This document shows, in pieces, positions 42,358-50,913 of a DNA stretch of 64,000 nucleotides (its first letter is position 1; every line of letters begins with the position of its first letter). The stretch covers positions 124,001-188,000 of the forward strand of contig JAEWQP010000006.1 in assembly GCA_023399155.1 (NCBI GenBank). The letters run 5' to 3'. The translations under genes and the position numbers were made by a program. This stretch comes from Verrucomicrobiota bacterium (GTDB lineage: Bacteria > Verrucomicrobiota > Verrucomicrobiia > Opitutales > Opitutaceae). The notes below the pieces were generated by a model that saw nothing but the letters and a program-made list of their open reading frames with translations, was not told the DNA's origin and made no database searches.

Positions 42358-43329
42358 CTATCTCGGAGCTGCGGGTGCGATCCGCACCGCGCTGCCGGGT
42401 CCATGCGAGACCCGCACGGCGAGCACGGCCTCGATCGCGTCGAGGAATCCGTCGAGATCCTCGAGGCTGAAGCGCCCGCCCAGGCGCAAATCGGCGACAG
42501 CGGGTTCGACCTCGATCGGGCGGGCGTGGTAGGCGGCGAATCGCTCGACGGCGTCGGCGAGCGGCGCGTCGTCAAAGACGACGTGGCCCAGTCGCCAGGC
42601 GATCACGTCGTCCGCCGCACCTTCCGGCAGCGTGCGTACCGACGACGTGGATGCATCAAAAACAGCCTGGCGTCCGGCAGGGACCGGGACTTCCGCCTCG
42701 TCGCCTGCTGCGGGGCGCACGCGCACGGTGCCTTCCAGCACGGTCACCTCGACACGCTGGCCGCGGATCGTGCACACGTTGAACTGGGTGCCGGTCACGC
42801 GCACAGAGCCCGAGGGTGTGTCCACGATGAACGGACGCCGCGCATCCTTCACCACGGAGAAAAACGCCTCGCCGCCCGAGAGTCGCACACGACGCTCGCC
42901 TTCGCGAAACTCCATGATGAGGGAGGTGCGGGCGTTCAGGTCCACACGCGTGCCGTCCTCGAGCACGGTGGCGAGCCGTTCGGCCGTCGCGGTCGCGAGC
43001 ACCGGGTGGGGTTCGCGGCTGATGAGAAATACGAGGGCGATCGTCGCGGCCGCGCCGAGCGCGAGACCGGTCAGCGTCCTTGATCGGCGGCGACGGGTCC
43101 GCGCGCGCGCAGCCTCGTCCACCGCGGCAGCGAGATGTGTCTCCAGGTGCGAGCCGACGCGCGCATGGATCTGCCTGTAGGTTTCGAGCCTCTGGCGGTG
43201 CGCGGGATCGGCGTGGAGCCATGCATTGAGTGCGGCTTCGTCGTGCGCGGTCATGTCACCACCCTCGAGCCGGGCGGCCCAGGTCGAGGCGACTTCATCG
43301 ATGTGGTCGTGGGATGAGTGGGATGTCAT
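42358..43329 (-). CDS. FecR-family anti-sigma/signal-transfer protein
   Basis: A 323-residue inner-membrane regulator. A DUF4880-like N-terminal part with EVASTWAARLEGGDMTAHDE and FNAWLHADPAHRQRLETY-like sequence binds the sigma factor. One membrane segment (LTGLALGAAATIALVFLI) follows, then the periplasmic FecR domain with DGTRVDLNARTSLIMEF, VRLSGGEAFFSVVKD and SVRVTGTQFNVCTI, and a DUF4974-like end. It overlaps the sigma-factor stop by 4 bases. With the upstream receptor it forms a cell-surface signalling set that senses the receptor's ligand. Confidence 0.93.
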   Translation of the reverse strand: MTSHSSHDHIDEVASTWAARLEGGDMTAHDEAALNAWLHADPAHRQRLETYRQIHARVGSHLETHLAAAVDEAARARTRRRRSRTLTGLALGAAATIALVFLISREPHPVLATATAERLATVLEDGTRVDLNARTSLIMEFREGERRVRLSGGEAFFSVVKDARRPFIVDTPSGSVRVTGTQFNVCTIRGQRVEVTVLEGTVRVRPAAGDEAEVPVPAGRQAVFDASTSSVRTLPEGAADDVIAWRLGHVVFDDAPLADAVERFAAYHARPIEVEPAVADLRLGGRFSLEDLDGFLDAIEAVLAVRVSHGPGSAVRIAPAAPR

Positions 43330-43898
43330 CGTGGGTTGCGTCCGGCGGTCGCGTCGGCCTCCGCGCTGCGGTTTTCCGGTTTCCTTTCCTCCTCCTGCAT
43401 GGCCACGCGCAGCAGCCGCAGGGCGCGGGCGTGGTGTTTCTCAACCGTGCTCACCGCGATGCCAAGCGCGGCGCTGATCTCGTCGTGAGAGCGCTGCTCG
43501 AGCTTGCACATCAGCAGCACCTGACGGCAGCCCGGAGGCAGGCCGGCGATGGCGGCGTCGAGCCGCGCGCGATCCTGTCGCGCCATCACGACGTGCTGCA
43601 CGGCGGGGGCGTCGGCCGGGGTGAACTCGATGATCTTCGAGCCGTCGGCGTCCTGCACCGGTGCGGCGCGTCTGCGGCGGATGTGGTTGAGCGCGAGGTT
43701 TCGCGCGGTCGTGAAGAGAAAAGCCTTGGGATGATCGAGCGGCCTGGCACCCATCGCCCTGTAAACCCGTGCGTAGGCATCGTGCGCGAGGTCGGCCGCG
43801 TCGTCACGATTGCCCAGCATGCGCACGAGGAACCGCCGCAGCGGCGTGAGCGTGCCCCGGTAGAGCGAAGAGAAGTCGGTGCGCGGTGGGCCTGCCAT
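43326..43898 (-). CDS. ECF sigma factor, FecI type
   Basis: A 190-residue sigma-70 family factor. Region 2 contains FLVRMLGNRDDAADLAHDAYARVYR and LFTTARNLALNHIRR; region 4 contains LPPGCRQVLLMCKLEQRSHDEISAAL and VSTVEKHHARALRLL. No region 3 is present, as expected for ECF factors. It is followed by FecR with a 4-base overlap and preceded by the TonB receptor, 18 bases away. It is likely kept inactive by the FecR protein until the receptor binds its substrate, then directs transcription of this set. Confidence 0.95.
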   Translation of the reverse strand: MAGPPRTDFSSLYRGTLTPLRRFLVRMLGNRDDAADLAHDAYARVYRAMGARPLDHPKAFLFTTARNLALNHIRRRRAAPVQDADGSKIIEFTPADAPAVQHVVMARQDRARLDAAIAGLPPGCRQVLLMCKLEQRSHDEISAALGIAVSTVEKHHARALRLLRVAMQEEERKPENRSAEADATAGRNPR

Positions 43899-43916
43899 GC
43901 GGAGTGGGGTGGGAAT

Positions 43917-46283
43917 CTAGAACGTCCAGCTCAGTCCCGCGCTCGGGAGCAGCGGGAACATCTCCATGGGCGGTTTCACGGAGGTCAGCACGCCGTTGAC
44001 CACCTCGGCATACGGTTCGTCCCATCCGTAGGTGTTCTTGCGATCATAGGCGTTGAAGAGGTCGACAAACGCCTGGAGCGTGCCGTGCTTGAGATGGAAG
44101 GTGCGCGTGGCCCGCAGGTCGAGCCGGTGGTAGCCGGGGGCGCGCAGGGCACTCATCTCGCCATAGTACCACGGGTAGACGACCGTGCCATTGTTGAGTG
44201 GATACGCATAGAAGCCGGTGTCGGTCATCGGCCACCCGGTATGATACTGCCAGGCGCAGCTGATCTGCCAGTTCGGTGCCGGCGACCAGGTGAGGTCGGC
44301 ATAGAAGGAGTGGCGCTGGTCGCGGATCCGCGGGAACCAGGCTCCGCCGACCTTTTCCTCGCTGACCGCGTAGGCATAGCTGACCGACCAACTCAGCGGG
44401 TCGCGGTTGCGGCGCTCCAGGATCACCTCGATGCCGTGGGCCCGGCCCTCCGTCGGTGTGACGCGAATACGATCATACTGCGCCTCGGGAAAGACCTCGG
44501 CCAGGTTGATCAGGTTCTCCCAATGGTGGCGCGGCTGGTCAATCAACCGCTGATAGGCCTCGAGACGCAGCGCGTAGCCACCGCCGAGCTCGTGCGAGAT
44601 GCCGATGACACGTTGCTCCGCCTCTTCCGCTTGCGCGAGATCCGTCTCGCCATCCGGAACAGCGATCTCATGCAACCCCGGAGACTGCCGGTAGGTGCCC
44701 CACGCGGCGCGAAAGGTGGTCCTTCCGGCGGTGTAGGAGGCGTTCAATCGCGGGCTCCACGCGGACTCGTCGATGTGCGAGGCGCGGTCGAATCGCACAC
44801 CCGGCTCGACGACAAACGACGACCACGGCTGGATTCGCAGCGCGAGGTGCGCCCCCGTGGTGTCGCCCTCGGGCTGGATCGCGGTGTCGACGGTGCGCTC
44901 GGTCGTGAGCAACTCGCCGCCGTCCAGATTCCAGAAGACGCGTGACATGAAGTAGTCGTAGTCCGCTTCGCCGGTCTTGAACTCGGCGCCGGCCCGGAGG
45001 AGGGCATATTCCGCGAGGTCCAACGACCAGTCGGTGCGCAGGCCGAGCAAATCGAGCCGGCGCCGGTCGCGGAGGCTGAACGGATGCACCTCGTCGAAGA
45101 AGCCATCGCCGTCGCGGTTCCACTCCAGGGTGGACCAGGACAGCACGTTTTCGCAGGACAGGCGGTCGCCGAACCGTCCCAGCCAGCGTCCCCACAGGTA
45201 GGTGCTGCCGTAGCTGCTCCGCAAGTCCGGCTCGTTGTATTCATCCGTCACCTCCAGTGAATCATCGGAGTGCAGCACGTGAAACGAAAGGGTGTGATCC
45301 GGACTGAGCTGGTAGGAGACGTTGCCACTGAGGTCGTAGAAGACGGGCGTGTCGTCCGCATCCTCGCCGCTCAGCTTGAGCGCGAGGTCGACGTAGCCGC
45401 GACGCGCTGCGGCGAGCCAGTGTCCCTTGCCGTCCGCGAAGGACCCCTCGTTGGTGACGCGCATGTGGGTGACGCTCAGCCCGAGCGTGGTGCGCGATTC
45501 GCGACCGGAGGGCGGCTGCGAGGCCAGGTCGAGCACGCCGGCGAGTTTGTCTCCGTAGTTCGCCGTGAAGCCGCCGGTCGTGAGCGTGACGCTGCCGAGC
45601 GTCTCGATATCGACGATGGAGAGCGCGCCATCGTAGTCCTTGAGGTGGAAGGGCTCGACCAGGTCCACGCCGTCGAAGCGCGCGAGCATCTGGTGGTTGG
45701 GTGCGCCGCGGACCCAGAAGTTCGCCGAGATATCGCTGCTCGTCAGCCCGGGCAGCCGCGTGATCGCGCGGTAGGTGTCCTCGCCGAGTTGAGGAAGGTT
45801 CTCAAGTTCCTCGCTCGTGAGTGTCACGTCGAGCGCGAGGCGCTCGTCGGCGATGCCGAATCGGCTCGGGGTGATGACATAGTCCGCGAGGGTGACGACA
45901 TCATCGTTCCAAAGCATGCGGGGTGCCTCCGCCGTCGGTGTGCCGATCGGTGCGTCGGGCGCCGGGGATGGGGCCGGTGGTGCGTCGGCCGGGAGCTTGG
46001 TCACCACGAACTTGCCGGCCGCGTTGATCGTCGCGGTGTAGCCGGTGCCCTCGAGCATCCGGTCGATCGCGTCGGAGGGCTCGAGGGAGCCTTGAACGGC
46101 GACGGTGCGAACGCGCTTCAGTTCGTTCGATGCAAACAACACCTCCACGCCGGCCTGGCGCGCGAAGGCGACGAGGGCCTTGTGGGCGGGCTGTGGAGGG
46201 AGATCGAACACAATCGGCGCCGCCGAAAGGGCCGAGGCTGCAGGCAGGGCGAGAAGCAGGGCCGTGAGCAGGATGAGTCGCAT
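43917..46283 (-). CDS. TonB-dependent transducer with STN domain (FecA-type)
   Basis: A 788-residue outer-membrane receptor. A signal peptide (LILLTALLLALPAASALS) precedes an STN domain (IVFDLPPQPAHKALVAFARQ through GSLEPSDAIDRMLEGTGY), then a plug (GLTSSDISANFWVRGAPNHQ, ARFDGVDLVEPFHLKDYDG, GGFTANYGDKLAGVLDL) and a long barrel ending in LSWTF. The STN domain is what contacts FecR, so ligand binding can activate the downstream sigma. The ATG at 46283 has GGAGAG 6 bases upstream; a TTG at 46295 is in frame. The gene comes before sigma and anti-sigma, the reverse of the classical fecIRA order. The ligand is unknown. Confidence 0.92.
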   Translation of the reverse strand: MRLILLTALLLALPAASALSAAPIVFDLPPQPAHKALVAFARQAGVEVLFASNELKRVRTVAVQGSLEPSDAIDRMLEGTGYTATINAAGKFVVTKLPADAPPAPSPAPDAPIGTPTAEAPRMLWNDDVVTLADYVITPSRFGIADERLALDVTLTSEELENLPQLGEDTYRAITRLPGLTSSDISANFWVRGAPNHQMLARFDGVDLVEPFHLKDYDGALSIVDIETLGSVTLTTGGFTANYGDKLAGVLDLASQPPSGRESRTTLGLSVTHMRVTNEGSFADGKGHWLAAARRGYVDLALKLSGEDADDTPVFYDLSGNVSYQLSPDHTLSFHVLHSDDSLEVTDEYNEPDLRSSYGSTYLWGRWLGRFGDRLSCENVLSWSTLEWNRDGDGFFDEVHPFSLRDRRRLDLLGLRTDWSLDLAEYALLRAGAEFKTGEADYDYFMSRVFWNLDGGELLTTERTVDTAIQPEGDTTGAHLALRIQPWSSFVVEPGVRFDRASHIDESAWSPRLNASYTAGRTTFRAAWGTYRQSPGLHEIAVPDGETDLAQAEEAEQRVIGISHELGGGYALRLEAYQRLIDQPRHHWENLINLAEVFPEAQYDRIRVTPTEGRAHGIEVILERRNRDPLSWSVSYAYAVSEEKVGGAWFPRIRDQRHSFYADLTWSPAPNWQISCAWQYHTGWPMTDTGFYAYPLNNGTVVYPWYYGEMSALRAPGYHRLDLRATRTFHLKHGTLQAFVDLFNAYDRKNTYGWDEPYAEVVNGVLTSVKPPMEMFPLLPSAGLSWTF

Positions 46284-46415
46284 CACTCTCTCCAACCCGC
46301 GAGTTGCCCCAACCCGCCATCCAGCTGAGGAAATACTTGCGGGATCTGCGGGGTGTCGGTCATCGCCGATGAGACAGGCGGCGTCGTCTACGTCGCCGCT
46401 GCACGAAGGCGTCGC

Positions 46416-47783
46416 CTACATGCGCGGCATCCCGCCGCCCATGCCCGGGAAACCGCCGCCGGCGCCGCCCTTGCCGCCCATCTGGCGCATGAGTTTCTTC
46501 ATGTTCCCGCCCTTGAACATCTTCATCATCTTGCGCATCTGGGCGTACTGCTTGATGAGAGCGTTGACTTCACTGACCCCAACACCCGATCCCTTGGCGA
46601 TGCGCAGGCGGCGGCTGCCGTTGAGGATGTTCGGGTTCTGCCGCTCCTTCCGGGTCATGGAGAGGATGATCGCCTCGGTGCGCTTCATCTGGCCCTCGGC
46701 CTCGTCGCCCAACTTCACGTTGTTCATGCCCGGCATCATCGAGAGCAGCGACTCCATCGAGCCGAGCTTCTTGATCTGGCGCATCTGATCGAGCATGTCC
46801 TCGAGGTTGAAGTCGGCCTTGCGCATCTTCTCGGCCATGCGCGCGGCGTCCTTTTCGTCGATGACCTCCTGGGCCCGTTCCACCAGCGACACGACATCGC
46901 CCATGCCGAGGATGCGCTGGGCCATGCGGTCGGGGTAGAATACGTCGAAGTCGCCGACCTTTTCGCCCGTGCCGACGAACTTGATGGGCACGCCGGTCAC
47001 CGACTTCATCGAGAGAGCGGCGCCACCGCGCGCGTCGCCATCGAGCTTGGTCAGGACGAGGCCGGTGAGGTGCACGGCCTCGTGGAACGTGCGGGCGACG
47101 TTGACGGCCTCCTGGCCGAGGGCACCGTCGGCGACGAGGAGCACCTCGTCGGGCTGCACGCGGGCCTTGAGGTCCTTGATCTCCTGGATCAGGGCTTCGT
47201 CGATCTGAAGGCGGCCGGCGGTGTCGAAGATCGTCAGCGTGGCGCCGGAGCGGTCCGCCTCCTTCATGGCGGCTGCACCGATTGCCGGCACGTCGCGCGA
47301 CGTGCGGTCGGCGAAGAAGGCGAGGGTCTCCTGCTTCGCCAGGACCTCGAGTTGGTCGATTGCGGCCGGGCGGTAGATGTCGCAGGCCGCGAGCATCGGC
47401 GCGTAGCCCTTCTTCTGGAGGAGGCGGCCGAGCTTGGCCGCGGTCGTCGTCTTGCCGCCGCCTTGCAGGCCGACGAGCATGATCTTGAGCGGCTTCTTCT
47501 GGGAAAGCCCCGTCGAGCCCTCCCCGAGCAGGTCGACGAGTTCGTCGTGGATGATCTTGATCACCTGCTGGCCGGGCGTGACCGACTTGATCACCTCCTG
47601 GCCCACGCAGGCCGCTTTCACGCGCTCGATGAATTCGCGGGCGACCTTGAAGTGGACGTCGGCCGAGAGGAGTGCCGTGCGCACCTCCTTGAGGGCGGCC
47701 TCCATGTTTTCCTCGGACAGCGTGCCCACGCCGCGCAGGTTGCGCATGGCCTGGCCCAGTTTCTCGGTGAGTGATTCGAACAT
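46416..47783 (-). CDS. ffh: Signal recognition particle protein Ffh
   Basis: The SRP54 GTPase that binds the signal sequence of nascent membrane proteins. At 455 residues it begins MFESLTEKLGQAMRNLRGVG, with the G1 motif LVGLQGGGKTTTAAKLG, the DTAGRLQ motif, TKLDGDARGGAALS, and the Met-rich M domain with LGSMESLLSMMPGMNN and NPNILNGSRRLRIAKGSG. It ends in a Gly/Met-rich tail. The ATG at 47783 matches the conserved start; the frame runs up to 47942 as unrelated leader. ftsY and the SRP RNA are not in the window. Confidence 0.96.
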   Translation of the reverse strand: MFESLTEKLGQAMRNLRGVGTLSEENMEAALKEVRTALLSADVHFKVAREFIERVKAACVGQEVIKSVTPGQQVIKIIHDELVDLLGEGSTGLSQKKPLKIMLVGLQGGGKTTTAAKLGRLLQKKGYAPMLAACDIYRPAAIDQLEVLAKQETLAFFADRTSRDVPAIGAAAMKEADRSGATLTIFDTAGRLQIDEALIQEIKDLKARVQPDEVLLVADGALGQEAVNVARTFHEAVHLTGLVLTKLDGDARGGAALSMKSVTGVPIKFVGTGEKVGDFDVFYPDRMAQRILGMGDVVSLVERAQEVIDEKDAARMAEKMRKADFNLEDMLDQMRQIKKLGSMESLLSMMPGMNNVKLGDEAEGQMKRTEAIILSMTRKERQNPNILNGSRRLRIAKGSGVGVSEVNALIKQYAQMRKMMKMFKGGNMKKLMRQMGGKGGAGGGFPGMGGGMPRM

Positions 47784-47896
47784 CGGTGGAACCGGGAGTT
47801 GAACCCACCCGCGGGCGCGAAGGAACACAAATTTCTCGTGTGCGCGCCGCCCGGCTCTCCGGCTCCTGGGCGCGTGAGACGCTTTCAGCGCCACGT

Positions 47897-47969
47897 GGTA
47901 GGGTGGGCCTTCCGAGCCCGCCGCAAAGGACGATTGGTCCACGCGGCGCGCTCAGAGGGCGCCCCTGCC
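47897..47969. repeat. REP-like inverted pair, GGTAGGGTGGGCC type, diverged
   Basis: The left part GGTAGGGTGGGCCTTCCGAG is mirrored by GCGGCGCGCTCAGAGGGCGC at 47943-47962 and the bases after it, though with more mismatches than the pair at 42129-42202. It lies in the 290-base gap between ffh and the BamE-like gene; apart from a terminator nothing else is there. Confidence 0.6.
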
Positions 47970-48017
47970 GGGGACACGCGTTCGAAAGAGCAGGGCAGGC
48001 TCCGGGAAAACAAAAAA

Positions 48018-48043
48018 CCAGCCGGGGCGGAGGCCCCGGCTGG
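48018..48043 (-). terminator. Strong rho-independent terminator of the BamE-like gene
   Basis: CCAGCCGGGGC pairs perfectly with GCCCCGGCTGG around GGAG. On the minus strand the stem is followed by TTTTTTGTTTT, a classical T-tail. It is 31 bases past the stop at 48074. Confidence 0.9.
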
Positions 48044-48073
48044 CGGACAGGGAGTATCGGTTCGGGGCGGCGA

Positions 48074-48586
48074 TCAGCTGTTGATCTGGCGTCGCGTGCC
48101 GAGCGGAATTTCGGCCCAATTGATCAGGTGACCGTGGAACATCAGCAGGCGCAACTCAACGCGGCGGCTCTCGGTCTCGTACTCGATGATCGGCTCCTGG
48201 AGCATCCGCATCTCGCCTGTGATCGGATCGACCCAGGGTACGTCGCGCATGCCCGTGGAGACGGGACGCACCGCGGTCTTGACCGGGCGATCATAGACCC
48301 AGACCTCGGCCTTGCCGTCGCCACTCTCCATCGGGCGGACGGCGGTGGGACGGCCCAGGATCGTCTTTATCTCCGAGCGGCGCAGGCCAAGCCGGAGCGG
48401 AATGCCCTCGGGCGGCGGCGGCGGGGGCGTGTCGACCACGATCACACGGGGCTTCTTGATCGTGGAGTCGGTGGAAGCGGTGGCCGAGGAGGTATCGGCG
48501 ACGGCGGCTGGCGCACTGGCGACCAGAAACAGAGTGGCGGCGAGCGCGGCGCACGAGCGGATGGTGGGGTTAAGAGTGAAGCGCAT
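48074..48586 (-). CDS. Exported BamE/SmpA-like protein
   Basis: A 170-residue protein with a signal peptide (MRFTLNPTIRSCAALAATLF, cleavage near APAAVA). A Pro-rich linker leads to a compact domain with IPLRLGLRRSEIKTILGRPT and AEVWVYDRPVKT. This resembles the BamE/OmlA-like fold, in which GMxxxEVxxLLGxP is followed by a strand containing the WxY pattern. There is no lipobox Cys at the expected site, so it would be soluble in the periplasm. A role in outer-membrane assembly is possible but not shown. It has its own terminator. The ATG at 48586 is chosen because it starts the signal peptide. Confidence 0.65.
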   Translation of the reverse strand: MRFTLNPTIRSCAALAATLFLVASAPAAVADTSSATASTDSTIKKPRVIVVDTPPPPPPEGIPLRLGLRRSEIKTILGRPTAVRPMESGDGKAEVWVYDRPVKTAVRPVSTGMRDVPWVDPITGEMRMLQEPIIEYETESRRVELRLLMFHGHLINWAEIPLGTRRQINS

Positions 48587-48850
48587 GTCGATCAAAACAC
48601 CGGTGTTTTGCAGAACCCTTCACCGGGTTGGGCGGGATCGCAACTGGCGGGCGCCTGCACGCCGGTCCTAGCGATCGGCCGACCCATGCATGCCGGCCAG
48701 GAGGGGTGCCGCGGAGACGGAGTGCCTCGCCTCCCGGGCAGAACCCCCGCCTGACGCCGCGCGCCGGGGCTGGACGCGGGCCGGGGAGTGGCCGTTGGTG
48801 AACATTAGTGTGGATTCGTGGATTATTCCTCTGCGAGTCTCCAAACCCGT

Positions 48851-49339
48851 ATGAATTCTGTTCTCAAGCTGTTGCTCGAAGGAGGCCGGCTCTCGACCGC
48901 GCAGATGGCGCAAGTCGCGGGCTTGACCGAGTCCGAAGTCAATCAGCGCCTGGAACAGTTGAAGAAAGAGAAAATCTTCCTCGGCTGGCGTCCGGTGCTC
49001 GATCTTTCGCGCGAGGCGGCCGCCGCCGTGGCGGTGCGAGCTCTGATCGAGGTGCGCATCACGCCTGAGCGCGGGGGAGGCTTCAACCGCCTGGCCGAGC
49101 GCGTGAGCCGGTTCGACGAGGTGGAGTCGTGCTACCTCGTTTCCGGCGGGTACGATCTGCTCCTGATGGTCAACGGCGCGAGCCTCCAGAAGGTCGCCAG
49201 CTTCGTCTCGGAGAAGCTCTCCACCCTCGAGGGCGTCCTGTCCACCAGCACCCATTTCATGCTGCGCTCCTACAAGGAGGGCGGCTACCAGATCGAAGCC
49301 GAGGTCGAGGAAAACGACCGGTTGAAGGTCAGCCCCTAA
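48851..49339 (+). CDS. Lrp/AsnC-family regulator
   Basis: A 162-residue regulator. The helix-turn-helix is LSTAQMAQVAGLTESEVNQRLEQL, followed by the RAM/ligand domain with VAVRALIEVRITPERGGGFN, SCYLVSGGYDLLLMVNG and STSTHFMLRSYKEGG. Lrp-type proteins bind amino acids and usually control neighbouring amino-acid genes. The adjacent aminotransferase, 96 bases downstream, is the likely target. The ATG at 48851 is preferred; a GTG at 48818 is in frame. No strong ribosome site is visible for either. Confidence 0.9.
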   Translation: MNSVLKLLLEGGRLSTAQMAQVAGLTESEVNQRLEQLKKEKIFLGWRPVLDLSREAAAAVAVRALIEVRITPERGGGFNRLAERVSRFDEVESCYLVSGGYDLLLMVNGASLQKVASFVSEKLSTLEGVLSTSTHFMLRSYKEGGYQIEAEVEENDRLKVSP

Positions 49340-49435
49340 CAAAGGCAGAAGGTCGGATGTCGAATGCAGAATAGTCGCAGGCCGGCTCAGCCCCTTCGAC
49401 ATTCCGCATGCTGAGTTCCGCCTTCGGCTCGCTCC

Positions 49436-50605
49436 ATGGACCCCAAGAAATTCATCGCCCGCCACGTCGTGGACCTGCCCAAGTCGGGCATTCGCGATTT
49501 CTTCGAGATCGTCTCGAAGATGAAGGACGTGATCTCGCTCGGCATCGGCGAGCCGGACTTCCGCACGCCCTGGCACATCCGCGAGGCCGGCATCTACGCC
49601 CTTGAGAAGGGCAAGACCCACTACACCTCGAACCTCGGCCTCATCGAGCTGCGGCGCTCGATCAGCAGGTATGTCGGGAAGCACTACGCCGTCGCCTACC
49701 GCCCCGAGGACGAGGTCCTTGTCTGCGTCGGCGTCTCGGAGGCGATCGACCTTGCCTGCCGCGCCCTGATCAACCCGGGCGACAAGGTGATGTTCCACCA
49801 GCCGTGCTACGTGAGCTACCACCCCAGCGTGACGCTCACCCATGGCGTGGGGATTCCCGTGCCGACGTATGCGCGCGACAACTTCGCGCTGACCGCCGAG
49901 GCGCTCATGGCCGCCTGGCAGCCCGGCACGAAGATGCTCATGCTCAACCTCCCGTGCAATCCCACGGGCGGCACCTGCAGCCGCGCCCAGCTCGAGGCCA
50001 TCGCGAGGTTTGCGGTCGAGAAGGACGTCATCGTCCTGAGCGACGAGATCTACTCGGAGCTCACCTTCGACGGGGAGCACGTTTCGATCGCCAGCCTCCC
50101 GGGCATGAAGGAGCGCACGATCTTCCTGCACGGGTTTTCCAAGGCGTTTGCCATGACCGGCTGGCGCATCGGATACGCCTGCGGCCCGGCCGAGCTGATC
50201 GAGGCGATGATGAAGGTGCACCAGTACTCGATGATGTGCGCCTCGATCATCGCCCAGGAGGCCGCGATCGAGGCGCTCGAGCGCGGCGAGGACGCGATGA
50301 AGCAGATGCGCGAACAGTACCACCGCCGCCGCGACTTCGTCGTCCGTCGCTTCAATGAGATCGGCCTCGCGTGCCATTCGCCGCGCGGTTCGTTCTACAC
50401 GTTCCCGAGCGTTGCCTCGACCGGTATGACCGAGAAGGACTTTGCCGTCGGCCTGTTGCAGGCCGAGCGCGTGGCCGTGGTCCCCGGCACGGCCTTTGGC
50501 GAGAATGGCGCCGGCTTCGTACGCGCCTGCTTCGCGACCAGCTATGAGCAGCTCATCGTCGCCACCGACCGCATCGAGCGCTACGTGGCCTCCTTGAAGA
50601 AGTAG
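49436..50605 (+). CDS. Class I/II pyridoxal-phosphate aminotransferase
   Basis: A 389-residue fold-type I aminotransferase. The signature is ISLGIGEPDFRTPWHIREAG at the start (binding loop), YTSNLGLIELRRSISRY, LNLPCNPTGGTCS, DEIYSELTFDG and the PLP-lysine motif in FLHGFSKAFAMTGWRIGYAC near residue 236, ending in VRACFATSYEQLIVATDRI. The likely substrates are aspartate or aromatic amino acids, but sequence alone does not decide. Following an Lrp-type regulator is a common pairing in distant bacteria and archaea. The ATG at 49436 follows a 96-base spacer that contains an inverted GAATG-type repeat. Confidence 0.94.
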   Translation: MDPKKFIARHVVDLPKSGIRDFFEIVSKMKDVISLGIGEPDFRTPWHIREAGIYALEKGKTHYTSNLGLIELRRSISRYVGKHYAVAYRPEDEVLVCVGVSEAIDLACRALINPGDKVMFHQPCYVSYHPSVTLTHGVGIPVPTYARDNFALTAEALMAAWQPGTKMLMLNLPCNPTGGTCSRAQLEAIARFAVEKDVIVLSDEIYSELTFDGEHVSIASLPGMKERTIFLHGFSKAFAMTGWRIGYACGPAELIEAMMKVHQYSMMCASIIAQEAAIEALERGEDAMKQMREQYHRRRDFVVRRFNEIGLACHSPRGSFYTFPSVASTGMTEKDFAVGLLQAERVAVVPGTAFGENGAGFVRACFATSYEQLIVATDRIERYVASLKK

Positions 50606-50669
50606 GCGTCGCGGCTTCGCCCCGGCCGGTCGCGGAGCGCTCCACACGGGCGCATCGCGGAGGAACGGA

Positions 50670-50844
50670 TTGAACCACAGAGGGCACAGAGGACACAGAG
50701 TCAGGACAAGGAAGAGGTTCGTACGAGGCGGGGAGGTTGGTTGAGGCGCAAGGGGTGAGTTTGCGGGGAACGTCGGTTGGATGGTCCGGGTTCACTCGTA
50801 GGCGGATTTCCTCTCCGTGCCCTCTGTGTCTTCCGTGGTTCCAA
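50670..50844. repeat. Miniature inverted-repeat element with CACAGAG ends (empty GxxExxY cassette)
   Basis: The left end 50670-50700 reads TTGAACCACAGAGGGCACAG, and the right end 50811-50844 is its inverted form (CCGTGCCCTCTGTGTC, then GTGGTTCCAA). About 110 bases lie between, with no GxxExxY frame. The rest of the 50606-50913 gap has no gene. Confidence 0.7.
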
Positions 50845-50913
50845 TCAGATCGTTCCCGCGATCAGGGTGTGCGGCGTACGGTGGAACGTGAAGCCGCACC
50901 CGTGCTGGCGGCG

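Noticed and set aside
47784..47815. A tRNA-like tail just upstream of ffh (GGGTTCAACTCCCGG on the minus strand)
   Set aside because: No D-arm, anticodon arm or acceptor partner can be found upstream; only the T-arm-like piece exists.
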